6,908 nt of DNA from Microbacteriaceae bacterium (lineage in GTDB: Bacteria > Actinomycetota > Actinomycetes > Actinomycetales > Microbacteriaceae). Below the pieces are notes generated by a model. That model saw only the letters and a list, made by a program, of their open reading frames with translations. It did not search any database and was not told the origin of the DNA. The position numbers and the translations under genes are program-made. Of the stretch, positions 1 to 6,616 are shown one piece after another (position 1 is the first letter of the stretch; each line of letters begins with the position of its first letter). The stretch is from NCBI GenBank assembly GCA_947452355.1, contig CANGCU010000064.1, positions 1 through 6,908 of the forward strand. The letters run 5' to 3'.

Positions 1-3000
1 CCGGTCAGAACGGGCGTAACTCGCACGGAAATCACAAATCCGCGGTCTGCAAGCACCAAACGGTAGGTCGACGAGGTTGCATCAGAAATCGCGATTCCGT
101 TGCGAAGCCACACATACGTGAAACTGGTCGGTGTTGGATCCCATCCGGCCGTCACTGCGGTGAGTAATCGACCCACGGCGGTTGTCCCGGTGATTGTCGG
201 GATCGGCTTTACCGCATAAAGTCCGGTCAGCACCGCGGATGTCGGTTGGCTCACCCGGGTGATGGGAACGTAGTTCGCGAGAACCGGCGTCACTTGAACT
301 GAAATGGCCGTCCCTGCGTCTTGGCCAACGAGTTCATACGTGTCCGACGTCGCTCCATCGATGGCGACGCCGTTTCGAAGCCACTGGTAGTCAAATGAAT
401 CCGGTGTGGGTGTCCAGTCAGCTGAGCGAATTTCTAACGTGCGCCCAACCTGCGGAATCCCCGTGATGCTCGGGCGCGGGCTGGTGGAGTACCGCAAAAT
501 CTCGCTGGCGGTGACTGGGTCGGATGTCACCGTCAGGTCGTTATAACCGAGCAGCGAGGCCGTCACGTCGACCGTTATGTCGGCTGCAGAGTCGGCGAGC
601 ACAATCGTGTACGAGTCGGTCGTTTCGCCGTCAATCTCTTCGCCATCTCGGTACCACTGGTAACTAAGAGAATCGGGTATCGGCGAAAATACGTCACTGA
701 GAACGGTCACCGTTTCCCCGAGGTCGGGCGTTCCATCGATTTCCGGCACACCAGACGTTTCGAAGTCCATGAGGGGAACCGAGGTTGCCGCCGACGTCGC
801 CGCGGTGGTGGCGTAACCGGTCAGGGTCGCGGTCACGCGGACGCTGATGTCAGTGCCCATATCCGCGGGCGTGAGGGTGTAGGTATCCTCCGTTGCGTCG
901 GTAATCGCGACATTGTTGCGCTTCCACTGGTACGTGAACGATTCAGGTTCTGGTTCCCAGCTTCCGGGATCGGCCGTCAGAACATCATCGATTGCCAACG
1001 TTCCGCTTATCGACGGCGTTCCCACAACGTCGAAGCTCGCCGCCGTGACCGCGGCCGTCTGAGCACTTGTTCTGGTCGTGGGGGTATACCCGGCTTTATT
1101 CCCTTGGACCGTGACGCTGATGGTCGCGCCGAAGTCATCGCCCGTCAATTCATAGGTTGATTCGGTTGCACCGTCGATGTCCGTCGTGACTAACCCGACG
1201 GTCCGATGCCACTCATAGATGAATGCCTCATTTGGTGCGGGGATCCATCCGGACACACTCGCGGTCAACGTTGATGCGACCCGCTTCGTTCCCGTGATGG
1301 TCGGAATGGTCGTCGTGGCAAACGCGGCCGTAGCGACAGCAGCGGTGTCGACACTGGTGGTCGACGTTGGCATATATCCGGTCTTAGTGCCTTCAACCGA
1401 CACGCTGATAACGGTGTCGATGTCTTCAAGCGTGACTACATACGTTGACGACGTCGCGTCAGCGATGTCTTCCCCATCACGCTTCCACTGGTACGTGAAC
1501 GACACTGCCGACGACGGGCTCCACCCGGAGACGTGCGCCGTGAGTGACGATCCAAAGATCGCGCTACCGGTGATGGTCGGCCGCGTTGTCGTGGCGAAAG
1601 GAGCGGTGGTGATTGTGTCGGTATCTGCACTCGTCGCGGAAACGGATGAATATCCGGACTTCGACCCTTCGATGGCGACGGCGAGGACTGCGTCAATGTC
1701 GGCGACCGTGACCACATAGGTGGACGAGGTTGCTCCCGCGATATCGTCTCCATCACGTTTCCACTGATAGGTGTAGGAAACCCCCGACGAGGGTGACCAC
1801 GTGGGAATATGTGCCGTCAGTGTTGACCCGAAGGTGGTTGATCCAAGGATTTCTGGATCGTAGGTGTTCGTGAAGGTTTCCGCAGCGATTGTTTCGGTGT
1901 CGGCGCTCGTCGTCGATTCTGCGGTGTATCCCGCTTTGGTGCCTGTGACGGTGACGCTGATTACTGAGTCAATGTCGGCGACGGCCAACACGTACGTAGT
2001 GGAGGTGGCACCGGAGATGTTCGTTCCGTCTCGTTTCCACTGGTAGGTATAGGAAACGCCAGTGGATGGGCTCCAGCCCGACACATGTGCGGTCAGCGTG
2101 GACCCGAACGTCGTGGTTCCGGTAATCGTCGGGTCGGTGGTTGTGGAAAAGCTTTCGGCCGCGATTGCCTCGGTCTCCGCACTTGTGGTTGACGCCGTGG
2201 TGTAGCCCGTTTTGGTACCTGCGGCGGTAACGCTGATTGTCGCGCCAATATCGGCAACGGCCAAGCTATAGGTTGACGAGGTTGCGCCGGCAATATCCGT
2301 CGTCACCACTCCAACGGTCCGGTGCCACTGATACGAATAAGACACGTCGTCGGACGGACTCCACCCTGAAACGTCAGCGGTCAGCGTCGATCCGAAAGTG
2401 GTGGTTCCGCTGATGGTTGGATCGGTTGTGGTCTCGAATGTGCCCGCCGCAATTGCGGTGGTTCGGGCGCTTGTTCGGGAAGCTGGGGCGTAACCGGACT
2501 TGGTGCCTTCGGCCGTGACACTGATGGTCGCGGCGTAATCCTCGGGAGCCAATACGTATGTCGAATCGGTTGCGCCATCAATGTCCGTCGTGACCACGCC
2601 AACGGTTCGGTGCCACTGGTAGGTGTACGAAACTCCTGATGACGGGCTCCACCCGGACGCGCTCGCGGTCAGTGTTGACGCCACTTTTTTCGTTCCGGTG
2701 ATGGTCGGCACGGTAGTAGTTGCAAATGTCGCGGTCGTGATTGTTGCCGTCGGTGCGCTGGTCGTGGACGTCGGTGTGTACCCCGTTTTGGTTCCTTCGA
2801 CGGTGACACTAATTGCACTGTCAATGTCGGCGACGGTCAGCACGTACGTAGATTCGGTGGCGTCAGCGATGTCTTCGCCATCCCGTTTCCATTGATACGT
2901 GTATGTCACGCCAGTAGAGGGGACCCAACCGGATACGCTCGCGGTCAGAGTGGATCCAAAGGTTGTCGTTCCACTGATCGTCGGATTCGTTGTGGTGACG

Positions 3001-3377
3001 AATGCATTGAGTGTGGGAGTGATGGCGTTAGAGCTAGTTGCGGAATCAGAATCAAACCCATCGGCTGAACCCGTGACGACAGCGCGGATTTCGGATCCGA
3101 CGTCGGCGAGGACTGTCACATAAGTCGATGAAGTTGCGCCATCGATGGGTGTGTTATCCCGCGTCCACTGGTAGGTGAAGGTCGTTTCGGCAGGAGACCA
3201 CGTGCCCTCAGCAACCGACAGCGACGAACCCACCCCGGCACTTCCCGAAATCACGGGGGTATCGACCGTGACCGTGTCTGCCCACGCCGGAGTCGCCTGA
3301 ACCGCCCCTGATAACACCACGGCGATGGCAATTACCACCGCCACGGTGCGGGACATCCAGGTTTGAACTAACGACAT
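1..3377 (-). CDS. Secreted tandem Ig-like repeat protein (C-terminus outside window)
   Basis: An exported, probably cell-surface protein; at least 1125 residues are visible and the frame is open at the left edge. I followed the frame line by line and found no stop or frameshift. Residues 1-33 form a signal peptide (separate entry). From residue 37 there are twelve repeats of 90-96 residues, each with a 'PTI(S/T)G' opening strand, a G-W-x-P turn near unit position 24, a YQW motif near position 36, a 'GATxSTY' segment, a 'D(I/V)GxxIxVxVxG' strand and a 'GY' near the end. This is the Ig-like beta-sandwich repeat common in surface proteins and hydrolases of actinobacteria. Ser plus Thr make up about 40% of unit 4, and I saw no cysteine. 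The ATG at 3377 is chosen because AGGAG lies just upstream; an in-frame ATG at 3356 has no such site and would shorten the signal peptide. Adhesion, a structural role or a stalk for a downstream enzyme are all possible. No anchor motif or catalytic domain is visible, so the function is unknown. Confidence 0.93.
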   Translation of the reverse strand, partial: MSLVQTWMSRTVAVVIAIAVVLSGAVQATPAWADTVTVDTPVISGSAGVGSSLSVAEGTWSPAETTFTYQWTRDNTPIDGATSSTYVTVLADVGSEIRAVVTGSADGFDSDSATSSNAITPTLNAFVTTTNPTISGTTTFGSTLTASVSGWVPSTGVTYTYQWKRDGEDIADATESTYVLTVADIDSAISVTVEGTKTGYTPTSTTSAPTATITTATFATTTVPTITGTKKVASTLTASASGWSPSSGVSYTYQWHRTVGVVTTDIDGATDSTYVLAPEDYAATISVTAEGTKSGYAPASRTSARTTAIAAGTFETTTDPTISGTTTFGSTLTADVSGWSPSDDVSYSYQWHRTVGVVTTDIAGATSSTYSLAVADIGATISVTAAGTKTGYTTASTTSAETEAIAAESFSTTTDPTITGTTTFGSTLTAHVSGWSPSTGVSYTYQWKRDGTNISGATSTTYVLAVADIDSVISVTVTGTKAGYTAESTTSADTETIAAETFTNTYDPEILGSTTFGSTLTAHIPTWSPSSGVSYTYQWKRDGDDIAGATSSTYVVTVADIDAVLAVAIEGSKSGYSSVSATSADTDTITTAPFATTTRPTITGSAIFGSSLTAHVSGWSPSSAVSFTYQWKRDGEDIADATSSTYVVTLEDIDTVISVSVEGTKTGYMPTSTTSVDTAAVATAAFATTTIPTITGTKRVASTLTASVSGWIPAPNEAFIYEWHRTVGLVTTDIDGATESTYELTGDDFGATISVTVQGNKAGYTPTTRTSAQTAAVTAASFDVVGTPSISGTLAIDDVLTADPGSWEPEPESFTYQWKRNNVAITDATEDTYTLTPADMGTDISVRVTATLTGYATTAATSAATSVPLMDFETSGVPEIDGTPDLGETVTVLSDVFSPIPDSLSYQWYRDGEEIDGETTDSYTIVLADSAADITVDVTASLLGYNDLTVTSDPVTASEILRYSTSPRPSITGIPQVGRTLEIRSADWTPTPDSFDYQWLRNGVAIDGATSDTYELVGQDAGTAISVQVTPVLANYVPITRVSQPTSAVLTGLYAVKPIPTITGTTAVGRLLTAVTAGWDPTPTSFTYVWLRNGIAISDATSSTYRLVLADRGFVISVRVTPVLT
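1029..1592 (-). repeat. Two-repeat block, units 7-8 (copy B of a higher-order duplication)
   Basis: This is the partner of the block at 2433-2996, with identical total length (564 bp) and the same unit-specific signatures in the same order. The first half of unit 8 has drifted (a YEW instead of YQW, and 'IPAPNEAF' in place of 'SPSSGVSY'), so the copies are not recent. The three units between the blocks (4, 5, 6) lack the pair-specific signatures. Confidence 0.7.
2433..2996 (-). repeat. Two-repeat block, units 2-3 (copy A of a higher-order duplication)
   Basis: This 564-bp pair of units matches the pair at 1029-1592 better than it matches its own neighbours. Unit 2 shares KRDGEDIADAT and PTSTTS only with unit 7. 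Unit 3 shares 'TK(K/R)VASTLTAS', 'TTDIDGAT' and an 'RTSA' ending only with unit 8. Both blocks have the same internal lengths (92 then 96 residues). Confidence 0.7.
3279..3377 (-). other. Signal peptide of the Ig-repeat protein (residues 1-33)
   Basis: The N-terminus has one Arg at position 10, a hydrophobic core from about residue 12 to 22 (rich in V, A, I, L), then a polar stretch ending in A31-W32-A33 before D34. The A-x-A arrangement fits signal peptidase I cleavage after A33. There is no Cys after the core, so this is not a lipoprotein signal, and no twin arginine, so Sec export is expected. The first Ig-like unit starts three residues after the predicted cut. Confidence 0.85.
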
Positions 3378-3481
3378 AAAACTCCTGTGGCGCGGTTCAA
3401 CAAATGGCGGGAAGCTCCCGACAAATCAAGCCTAATCGTGGTTGCGCGGAACTAGCAGTAGGTAACGACGGGCAATGTTGC
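3378..3481 (-). promoter_or_regulatory. Intergenic region before the Ig-repeat gene
   Basis: These 104 bp separate the dehydrogenase stop from the Ig-repeat start. They are long enough for an own promoter, but I see no convincing -35/-10 pair. A short palindrome (CGGGA, three-base gap, TCCCG; 3408-3420) is flanked by a direct repeat ACAAAT at 3400-3405 and 3421-3426 (plus-strand reading). A regulator site or leader hairpin is possible; neither is proven. Confidence 0.35.
3382..3386 (-). promoter_or_regulatory. Shine-Dalgarno site of the Ig-repeat gene
   Basis: AGGAG on the minus strand, four bases before the ATG at 3377. The spacing is short, but the match is strong and it fixes the start ahead of the in-frame ATG at 3356. 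Confidence 0.75.
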
Positions 3482-3485
3482 CTAC
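3458..3485 (-). terminator. Possible hairpin over the dehydrogenase stop codon
   Basis: Plus-strand arms GTAGGTAAC (3458-3466) and GTTGCCTAC (3477-3485) pair over eight of nine positions with one mismatch, around a ten-base loop. An alternative inner stem GGCAA/TTGCC at 3471-3482 competes with it. The hairpin covers the stop codon at 3482-3484. No T tract follows on the minus strand, so intrinsic termination would be weak; it may instead slow 3' decay or be chance. Confidence 0.3.
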
Positions 3486-4288
3486 CCGACTTGCCAACCG
3501 CCATCAACGATGAGGTGCTGGCCGGTGACATATCCACTGGCATCAGACGAGAAGTAGCGATAGGCGCGGGCGACGTCCTCGACCGACCCAAGTTCCCCCA
3601 ACGGTATCCGTCCGATAAAGGCCTCGCGTTCCTCAATCGGCGAGGTGTTATTTTCCGATGCGCGGGTTTCAAATAGAGCAGACATCATTGTTGACTCAAT
3701 TTGGCCGGGGCACACCGCGTTCACCCTGATGCCATGGGGTGCGAGGTCGGCGGCCATACTCTGCGAGAGTCCAATGAGCCCAAATTTGCTCGCCGAATAG
3801 GCAGAATTTCCAGCACCACCCCGAATTCCAAACAATGAGGACGAAAAGACAATCGTTCCTCGCCGGTTCGCGCGCACCATTTCGGCCGCAAAGACTCGAG
3901 CAGTCGTGAATGCGCCGGTCAGATTGACCCGTATCACGGCGTCCCAGGTTGCCGAGTCCATGTCGAGTACCGGCTTCAACGCAAGGATGCCCGCATTGGC
4001 GACGACGGCGTCGCAAACTCCGAATTCCGCGGTGATCCGCCCAGCTGCAGCTTCGACCGATGTCGGGTCGGCCACATCCATGACGAGCGGAGCGGAGTCG
4101 ATGCCAAATTCATCGTGCAGTTCCTGCGCAAATGCGGAACACGTCACCTCATCGATGTCGGACACCACGATTCGGCTTCCCGCACGCGCAAATTCTCGGC
4201 AGATCGCTCGACCAATCAAGCCGGTTGCCCCGGTAACGAGTGCGGTGCGGCCTGTCAACATGTATTCGTCGCCGTGGGTCCCGTTCAT
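3482..4288 (-). CDS. Short-chain dehydrogenase/reductase (classical SDR, FabG-like)
   Basis: A 268-residue cytosolic NAD(P)-dependent oxidoreductase, the usual length for classical SDRs. The Rossmann glycine motif TGATGLIG is at 19-26, Asp44 ends the second strand (VVSD, 41-44), D71-V72 caps the adenine pocket and ANAG is at 97-100. The catalytic tetrad is Asn122, Ser151, Tyr164 and Lys168 (YSASK), with Ser exactly 13 residues before Tyr. PG follows at 194-195, and the C-terminus has the 'YVTGQxLxVDGGW' block at 253-265. Asp44 suggests NAD(H) over NADP(H), which fits an oxidative catabolic role better than fatty acid synthesis. The glycine spacing TGxxGxxG is more usual in extended SDRs. ATG 4288 overlaps the upstream stop as ATGA and has GGAGG six bases before it; an in-frame ATG at 4261 gives a shorter N-terminus but lacks a clear ribosome site. 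The last gene of the putative operon. The substrate is unknown. Confidence 0.93.
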   Translation of the reverse strand: MNGTHGDEYMLTGRTALVTGATGLIGRAICREFARAGSRIVVSDIDEVTCSAFAQELHDEFGIDSAPLVMDVADPTSVEAAAGRITAEFGVCDAVVANAGILALKPVLDMDSATWDAVIRVNLTGAFTTARVFAAEMVRANRRGTIVFSSSLFGIRGGAGNSAYSASKFGLIGLSQSMAADLAPHGIRVNAVCPGQIESTMMSALFETRASENNTSPIEEREAFIGRIPLGELGSVEDVARAYRYFSSDASGYVTGQHLIVDGGWQVG

Positions 4289-5139
4289 CGATGCCCTCCG
4301 GTCGGATGCGCGATCGCGTTGGCGACCACTTGATCGTGTCCGGGAATGAGCCGATGGCCGTCACGGCGACCCAGTTCGAGAAGTTTTGACAAGGATTGCG
4401 CGGCGTTCTGCTCGTCAGCGGGGGTGCTCCCCGCGCATGAACCGCAGGGCACGTTGTCCAGGAAATTTTGAGCGAGGTCGGTAGCGTCGCAGCCCAAGAT
4501 CCATGTTCCCGTTTCACGAAGGTTCACAGAGAACGACTGGTGACCCGGTGTATGTCCCGGCGTCGAGTGTGCCATGACGCCGGGAGCGAGTTCGGTATCC
4601 CCGTCAAGAACTCTCCAATCTGTCGAGGGGTGGGTCCAGTCCTCGTCGAAGAATCCTTCGGCGATCCCGACGCGACCGGATCGCACAAAGTCAAGTTCCG
4701 CACGTTGAATGGCGATGGGTACACCGGCTTCGCTCAGAGTCGGAATCCCACCGGAGTGGTCGACATGCATGTGGCTGATCGCTGCGAGCGAGACGTCGCT
4801 CGGCTGAATCCCGACGGTGGCGAGCGCGGTTGCGAGGGGATTTCCGTCGAGCACCCAATTCCATCCAGTTTCATCCTCGGGGGTGGGCCTGAGATGCCAC
4901 GGCGTATCAATGTTCGGGGCACCGACCCCGCCAGCGACATAGGCATCGCGGTTTGCGGAGGAAAGGTGGGCGTTACGGGACATACCCGTATCCAGTAACA
5001 CCCACCCCTCCGTTGTTTCGACGAGGTAGCCGAGCAGCGGTTCCCAATACAGGTGATGTGGTCCACCGGCGAGTGACAGATTTTTGGACACTCGCTCGGC
5101 CCCGTATTGGAGGATGAATAGCCGCTCGGCGTGAGTCAC
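4285..5139 (-). CDS. Metallo-beta-lactamase-fold hydrolase, AHL-lactonase-like
   Basis: A 284-residue cytosolic metallohydrolase with a two-metal site. The HxHxDH motif is SHMHVDH with His123, His125, Asp127 and His128, followed by SGG. The remaining ligands are His196 (STPGHTPGH), Asp218 (GCDATD) and His268 (PGHD). The 22-residue spacing from His196 to Asp218 equals that between the matching ligands of Bacillus AiiA lactonase. AiiA has a catalytic Tyr three residues after this Asp; here that position is Asp221. A CGSC pair (Cys232, Cys235) follows. The family cleaves lactones, esters or cyclic amides, so quorum-signal hydrolysis is only one option, and the operon context favours a catabolic ring- or ester-opening step. 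The GTG at 5139 is used as start: GAAGG lies seven bases upstream, and the permease stop is 10 bp away. The gene overlaps the SDR start by 4 bp, so the two are translationally coupled. Confidence 0.9.
   Translation of the reverse strand: MTHAERLFILQYGAERVSKNLSLAGGPHHLYWEPLLGYLVETTEGWVLLDTGMSRNAHLSSANRDAYVAGGVGAPNIDTPWHLRPTPEDETGWNWVLDGNPLATALATVGIQPSDVSLAAISHMHVDHSGGIPTLSEAGVPIAIQRAELDFVRSGRVGIAEGFFDEDWTHPSTDWRVLDGDTELAPGVMAHSTPGHTPGHQSFSVNLRETGTWILGCDATDLAQNFLDNVPCGSCAGSTPADEQNAAQSLSKLLELGRRDGHRLIPGHDQVVANAIAHPTGGHR
4295..4299 (-). promoter_or_regulatory. Shine-Dalgarno site of the SDR gene
   Basis: GGAGG on the minus strand, six bases before the ATG at 4288, inside the last codons of the hydrolase gene. 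It decides for 4288 over the in-frame ATG at 4261 and fits reinitiation at the ATGA overlap. Confidence 0.75.
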
Positions 5140-5146
5140 CGTTTTA

Positions 5147-5151
5147 CCTTC
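5147..5151 (-). promoter_or_regulatory. Shine-Dalgarno site supporting the GTG start of the hydrolase
   Basis: GAAGG on the minus strand, seven bases before GTG 5139. It overlaps the permease stop codon (5150-5152), which favours coupling of the two genes. Confidence 0.65.
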
Positions 5152-6538
5152 AGGACTTCACACGGTTGTTTGCGGTGAAGAGGAGATACACCGCACCGGT
5201 CACAATCAGTCCAGGAATCCACGAGATGTCTGCGCCGTCCACCAACGAGGTCGCGGATCCTTGATAGGCAGCGTTGTTCACGAAGGGCAGCGACACCGCA
5301 ATTCCGATTGCGTAGGCCAACAACGCCTTGAGGTTCAAGCCAGCGTAAGTCCACGATTCCTTGTTTGCGAAGTAGCGACCCTTGGGCTTGAAGAACGCGT
5401 CGACGTCGTAGTCTCCCTTGCGGATCCAGTAGTAGTCGACGAGGTTGATGATTCCCCAGGGCACAAAGCCGAGAAGTAAGAACGACAGGAATGTGCTCAC
5501 CAACGCATTGAAGTCCGCGGTTGCCGCAACGGCAATAGCAAGACCGAGTGCGAAGGTCGGAATGAGCATTCCAACGCGAAGTGCGACAGACGCTTTTGGC
5601 GCTTTGAATGTCGAGATCGCGGTGATCAGGTTGAGCATTCCACCGTAGAGATTCATCGCGTTGTTACCCGCGATGGCGATCGTGGTGACGAGCATAAGTG
5701 CGATGACAACCCAACCTTCTCCGAACATTTCCTTGATTGCGCCTGCGGTGTCACCCGGGGTGAACTGTACGGCGAGCATGACACCGAGAAGCTCAGTCCA
5801 TAGCGTGCCGAGGAACGAGCCGCCGAATGTCCACCAGAATGCGTCGGAAGCCTTCGTCTCGTAAGGAAGATAACGCGAATAGTCCGACACGTACGGCGCA
5901 TAGGTAAGGAGGAACGTTGCGATGATACCGAACGCCGTAAGGAAGGGTCCAACAGCGAATCCCGACATGGACAAATCAAATCCGCCGTGTGCGAGGGACG
6001 CGATGGTGACCACGATGACAGCGACCGCGAGTGGCCACTGTCCCCACTTTGCCGCCGTGTGGATTGCCCGATATCCGAGGAGCGCCAGCAACAGGCTGAC
6101 CGCCGACACCAGGATCGGCGCCCACACCATGTCAATCGCAGGCATCGCAGCGGACAGGAACTGTCCGCCGATTACCGCGGTGGTGGAGAAGAATCCCAGG
6201 TAAAGGCACGCGGCGAGGGCAATCGGAAGCAGAGCGCCGATAAACCCAAATTGTCCACGGCTCTGAATCAGCTGTGGAACACCGAGCTTGGCGCCCTGAA
6301 TGGAGTGCAACGACATAAACGCCGCACCGGCAATGTTTCCAAGAATGACGACGACAACGGCCCAGAAGAAACTGTTGCCAACGATGACGGCGAGCGCTCC
6401 GAAGAATGCGTTGCCGACATTGAGGTTCGAAGCGAACCAGACGGGGAAAAGATCTCGAGCGGTTCCGTGCCGGTCGGCACGAGAAATCACATCGACGTGA
6501 TGCACCTCGATTGTCGAGGTGCCTTTTGACTGCGACAT
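5150..6538 (-). CDS. NCS1-family permease (purine/cytosine permease-like)
   Basis: An inner-membrane importer of 462 residues. The N-terminal tail (1-30) is hydrophilic. About twelve hydrophobic segments follow, at roughly 33-55, 56-78, 98-118, 121-134, 139-158, 166-183, 195-215, 236-258, 275-297, 318-340, 348-368 and 402-421, with a possible further one at 440-456. Family marks are FPVWFASN in the first segment (31-38), 'SRGQFGFIG' at 93-101, 'YAPYVSDYSRYLP' at 213-225 and 'GNNAMNLYGG' at 291-300. Together they place it with the NCS1 nucleobase-cation symporters, nearer the purine-cytosine (FCY/CodB) branch. NCS1 members carry cytosine, purines, allantoin, hydantoins, thiamine or other small heterocycles, and the substrate cannot be told here. 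The frame extends to a GTG at 6592, but the ATG at 6538 is preferred because GAAAGG lies nine bases before it and 6592 has no ribosome site. It heads the tight permease-hydrolase-SDR set. Confidence 0.92.
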   Translation of the reverse strand: MSQSKGTSTIEVHHVDVISRADRHGTARDLFPVWFASNLNVGNAFFGALAVIVGNSFFWAVVVVILGNIAGAAFMSLHSIQGAKLGVPQLIQSRGQFGFIGALLPIALAACLYLGFFSTTAVIGGQFLSAAMPAIDMVWAPILVSAVSLLLALLGYRAIHTAAKWGQWPLAVAVIVVTIASLAHGGFDLSMSGFAVGPFLTAFGIIATFLLTYAPYVSDYSRYLPYETKASDAFWWTFGGSFLGTLWTELLGVMLAVQFTPGDTAGAIKEMFGEGWVVIALMLVTTIAIAGNNAMNLYGGMLNLITAISTFKAPKASVALRVGMLIPTFALGLAIAVAATADFNALVSTFLSFLLLGFVPWGIINLVDYYWIRKGDYDVDAFFKPKGRYFANKESWTYAGLNLKALLAYAIGIAVSLPFVNNAAYQGSATSLVDGADISWIPGLIVTGAVYLLFTANNRVKS

Positions 6539-6547
6539 TGAAGTCAA

Positions 6548-6553
6548 CCTTTC
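6548..6553 (-). promoter_or_regulatory. Shine-Dalgarno site that fixes the permease start
   Basis: GAAAGG on the minus strand, nine bases before ATG 6538. The longer frame from GTG 6592 has no comparable site and would add 18 residues that show no family feature. Confidence 0.7.
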
Positions 6554-6587
6554 ACTAGTTGTTAACGGGAAAATCTCGTAAAACGTA

Positions 6588-6612
6588 GTCACAATTGCGG
6601 GATTATTGTCAC
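6588..6612. promoter_or_regulatory. Imperfect dyad, possible operator before the permease
   Basis: Plus-strand arms GTCACAAT (6588-6595) and ATTGTCAC (6605-6612) are complementary at seven of eight positions, around a nine-base spacer. The same bases can be read as a direct repeat of GTCAC spaced by 20 bp, about two helical turns. It lies between the lyase stop (6617) and the permease ribosome site, where a local regulator would bind. The arms are too AT-rich, and no T tract follows, for a good terminator. Confidence 0.4.
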
Positions 6613-6616
6613 CGCT

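Larger units (their letters stand above)
1..3269 (-). repeat. Tandem array of Ig-like repeats, twelve units (last one partial)
   Basis: Unit limits, taken nine residues before the end of the 'PTI(S/T)G' strand: unit 1 2997-3269, 2 2721-2996, 3 2433-2720, 4 2145-2432, 5 1869-2144, 6 1593-1868, 7 1317-1592, 8 1029-1316, 9 759-1028, 10 486-758, 11 213-485, 12 1-212 (partial). Lengths are 91, 92, 96, 96, 92, 92, 92, 96, 90, 91 and 91 residues for units 1-11. The 96-residue units 3, 4 and 8 carry a four-residue insertion right after the YQW tryptophan (HRTVG(V/L)VTTDI in place of KRDGxDI). Units 2-8 share 'TTTxPTI' starts, whereas units 1 and 9-12 are more divergent and have shorter 'TPTPxSF'-type turns. 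Repeats differ at many synonymous positions, so the array is not a fresh expansion. Confidence 0.93.

Noticed and set aside
1219..1719. Plus-strand open frame opposite the Ig-repeat array, with similar frames at 1864-2046, 2623-2895 and 2899-3123
   Set aside because: They are antisense shadows. They look repetitive and similar to each other only because the minus-strand repeats are, and they have no ribosome sites or end logic of their own.
1..3269. CRISPR or minisatellite reading of the repeats
   Set aside because: The period is 270-288 bp, a multiple of three, in one unbroken frame with protein-level conservation. It is a coding domain repeat.
3404..3676. Plus-strand 90-codon open frame across the end of the SDR gene
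   Set aside because: Mostly antisense to the conserved C-terminus of the SDR, with no motif and no ribosome site.
4468..4998. Plus-strand 176-codon open frame opposite the MBL hydrolase
   Set aside because: The minus-strand frame has all metal-ligand motifs; this one has no recognisable motif and sits wholly inside it.
5987..6529. Plus-strand 180-codon open frame opposite the permease
   Set aside because: The translation is low-complexity and rich in Arg, Asp and Gln, the typical reverse reading of a hydrophobic membrane gene.
6539..6592. Longer permease start at GTG 6592 (18 extra residues)
   Set aside because: There is no ribosome site before it, whereas ATG 6538 has GAAAGG at good spacing. 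The extra stretch would also overlap the dyad.
6539..6616. A sigma-70 type promoter before the permease
   Set aside because: I could not find a -35/-10 pair with acceptable match and 16-18 bp spacing; the AT-rich stretch alone is not enough.
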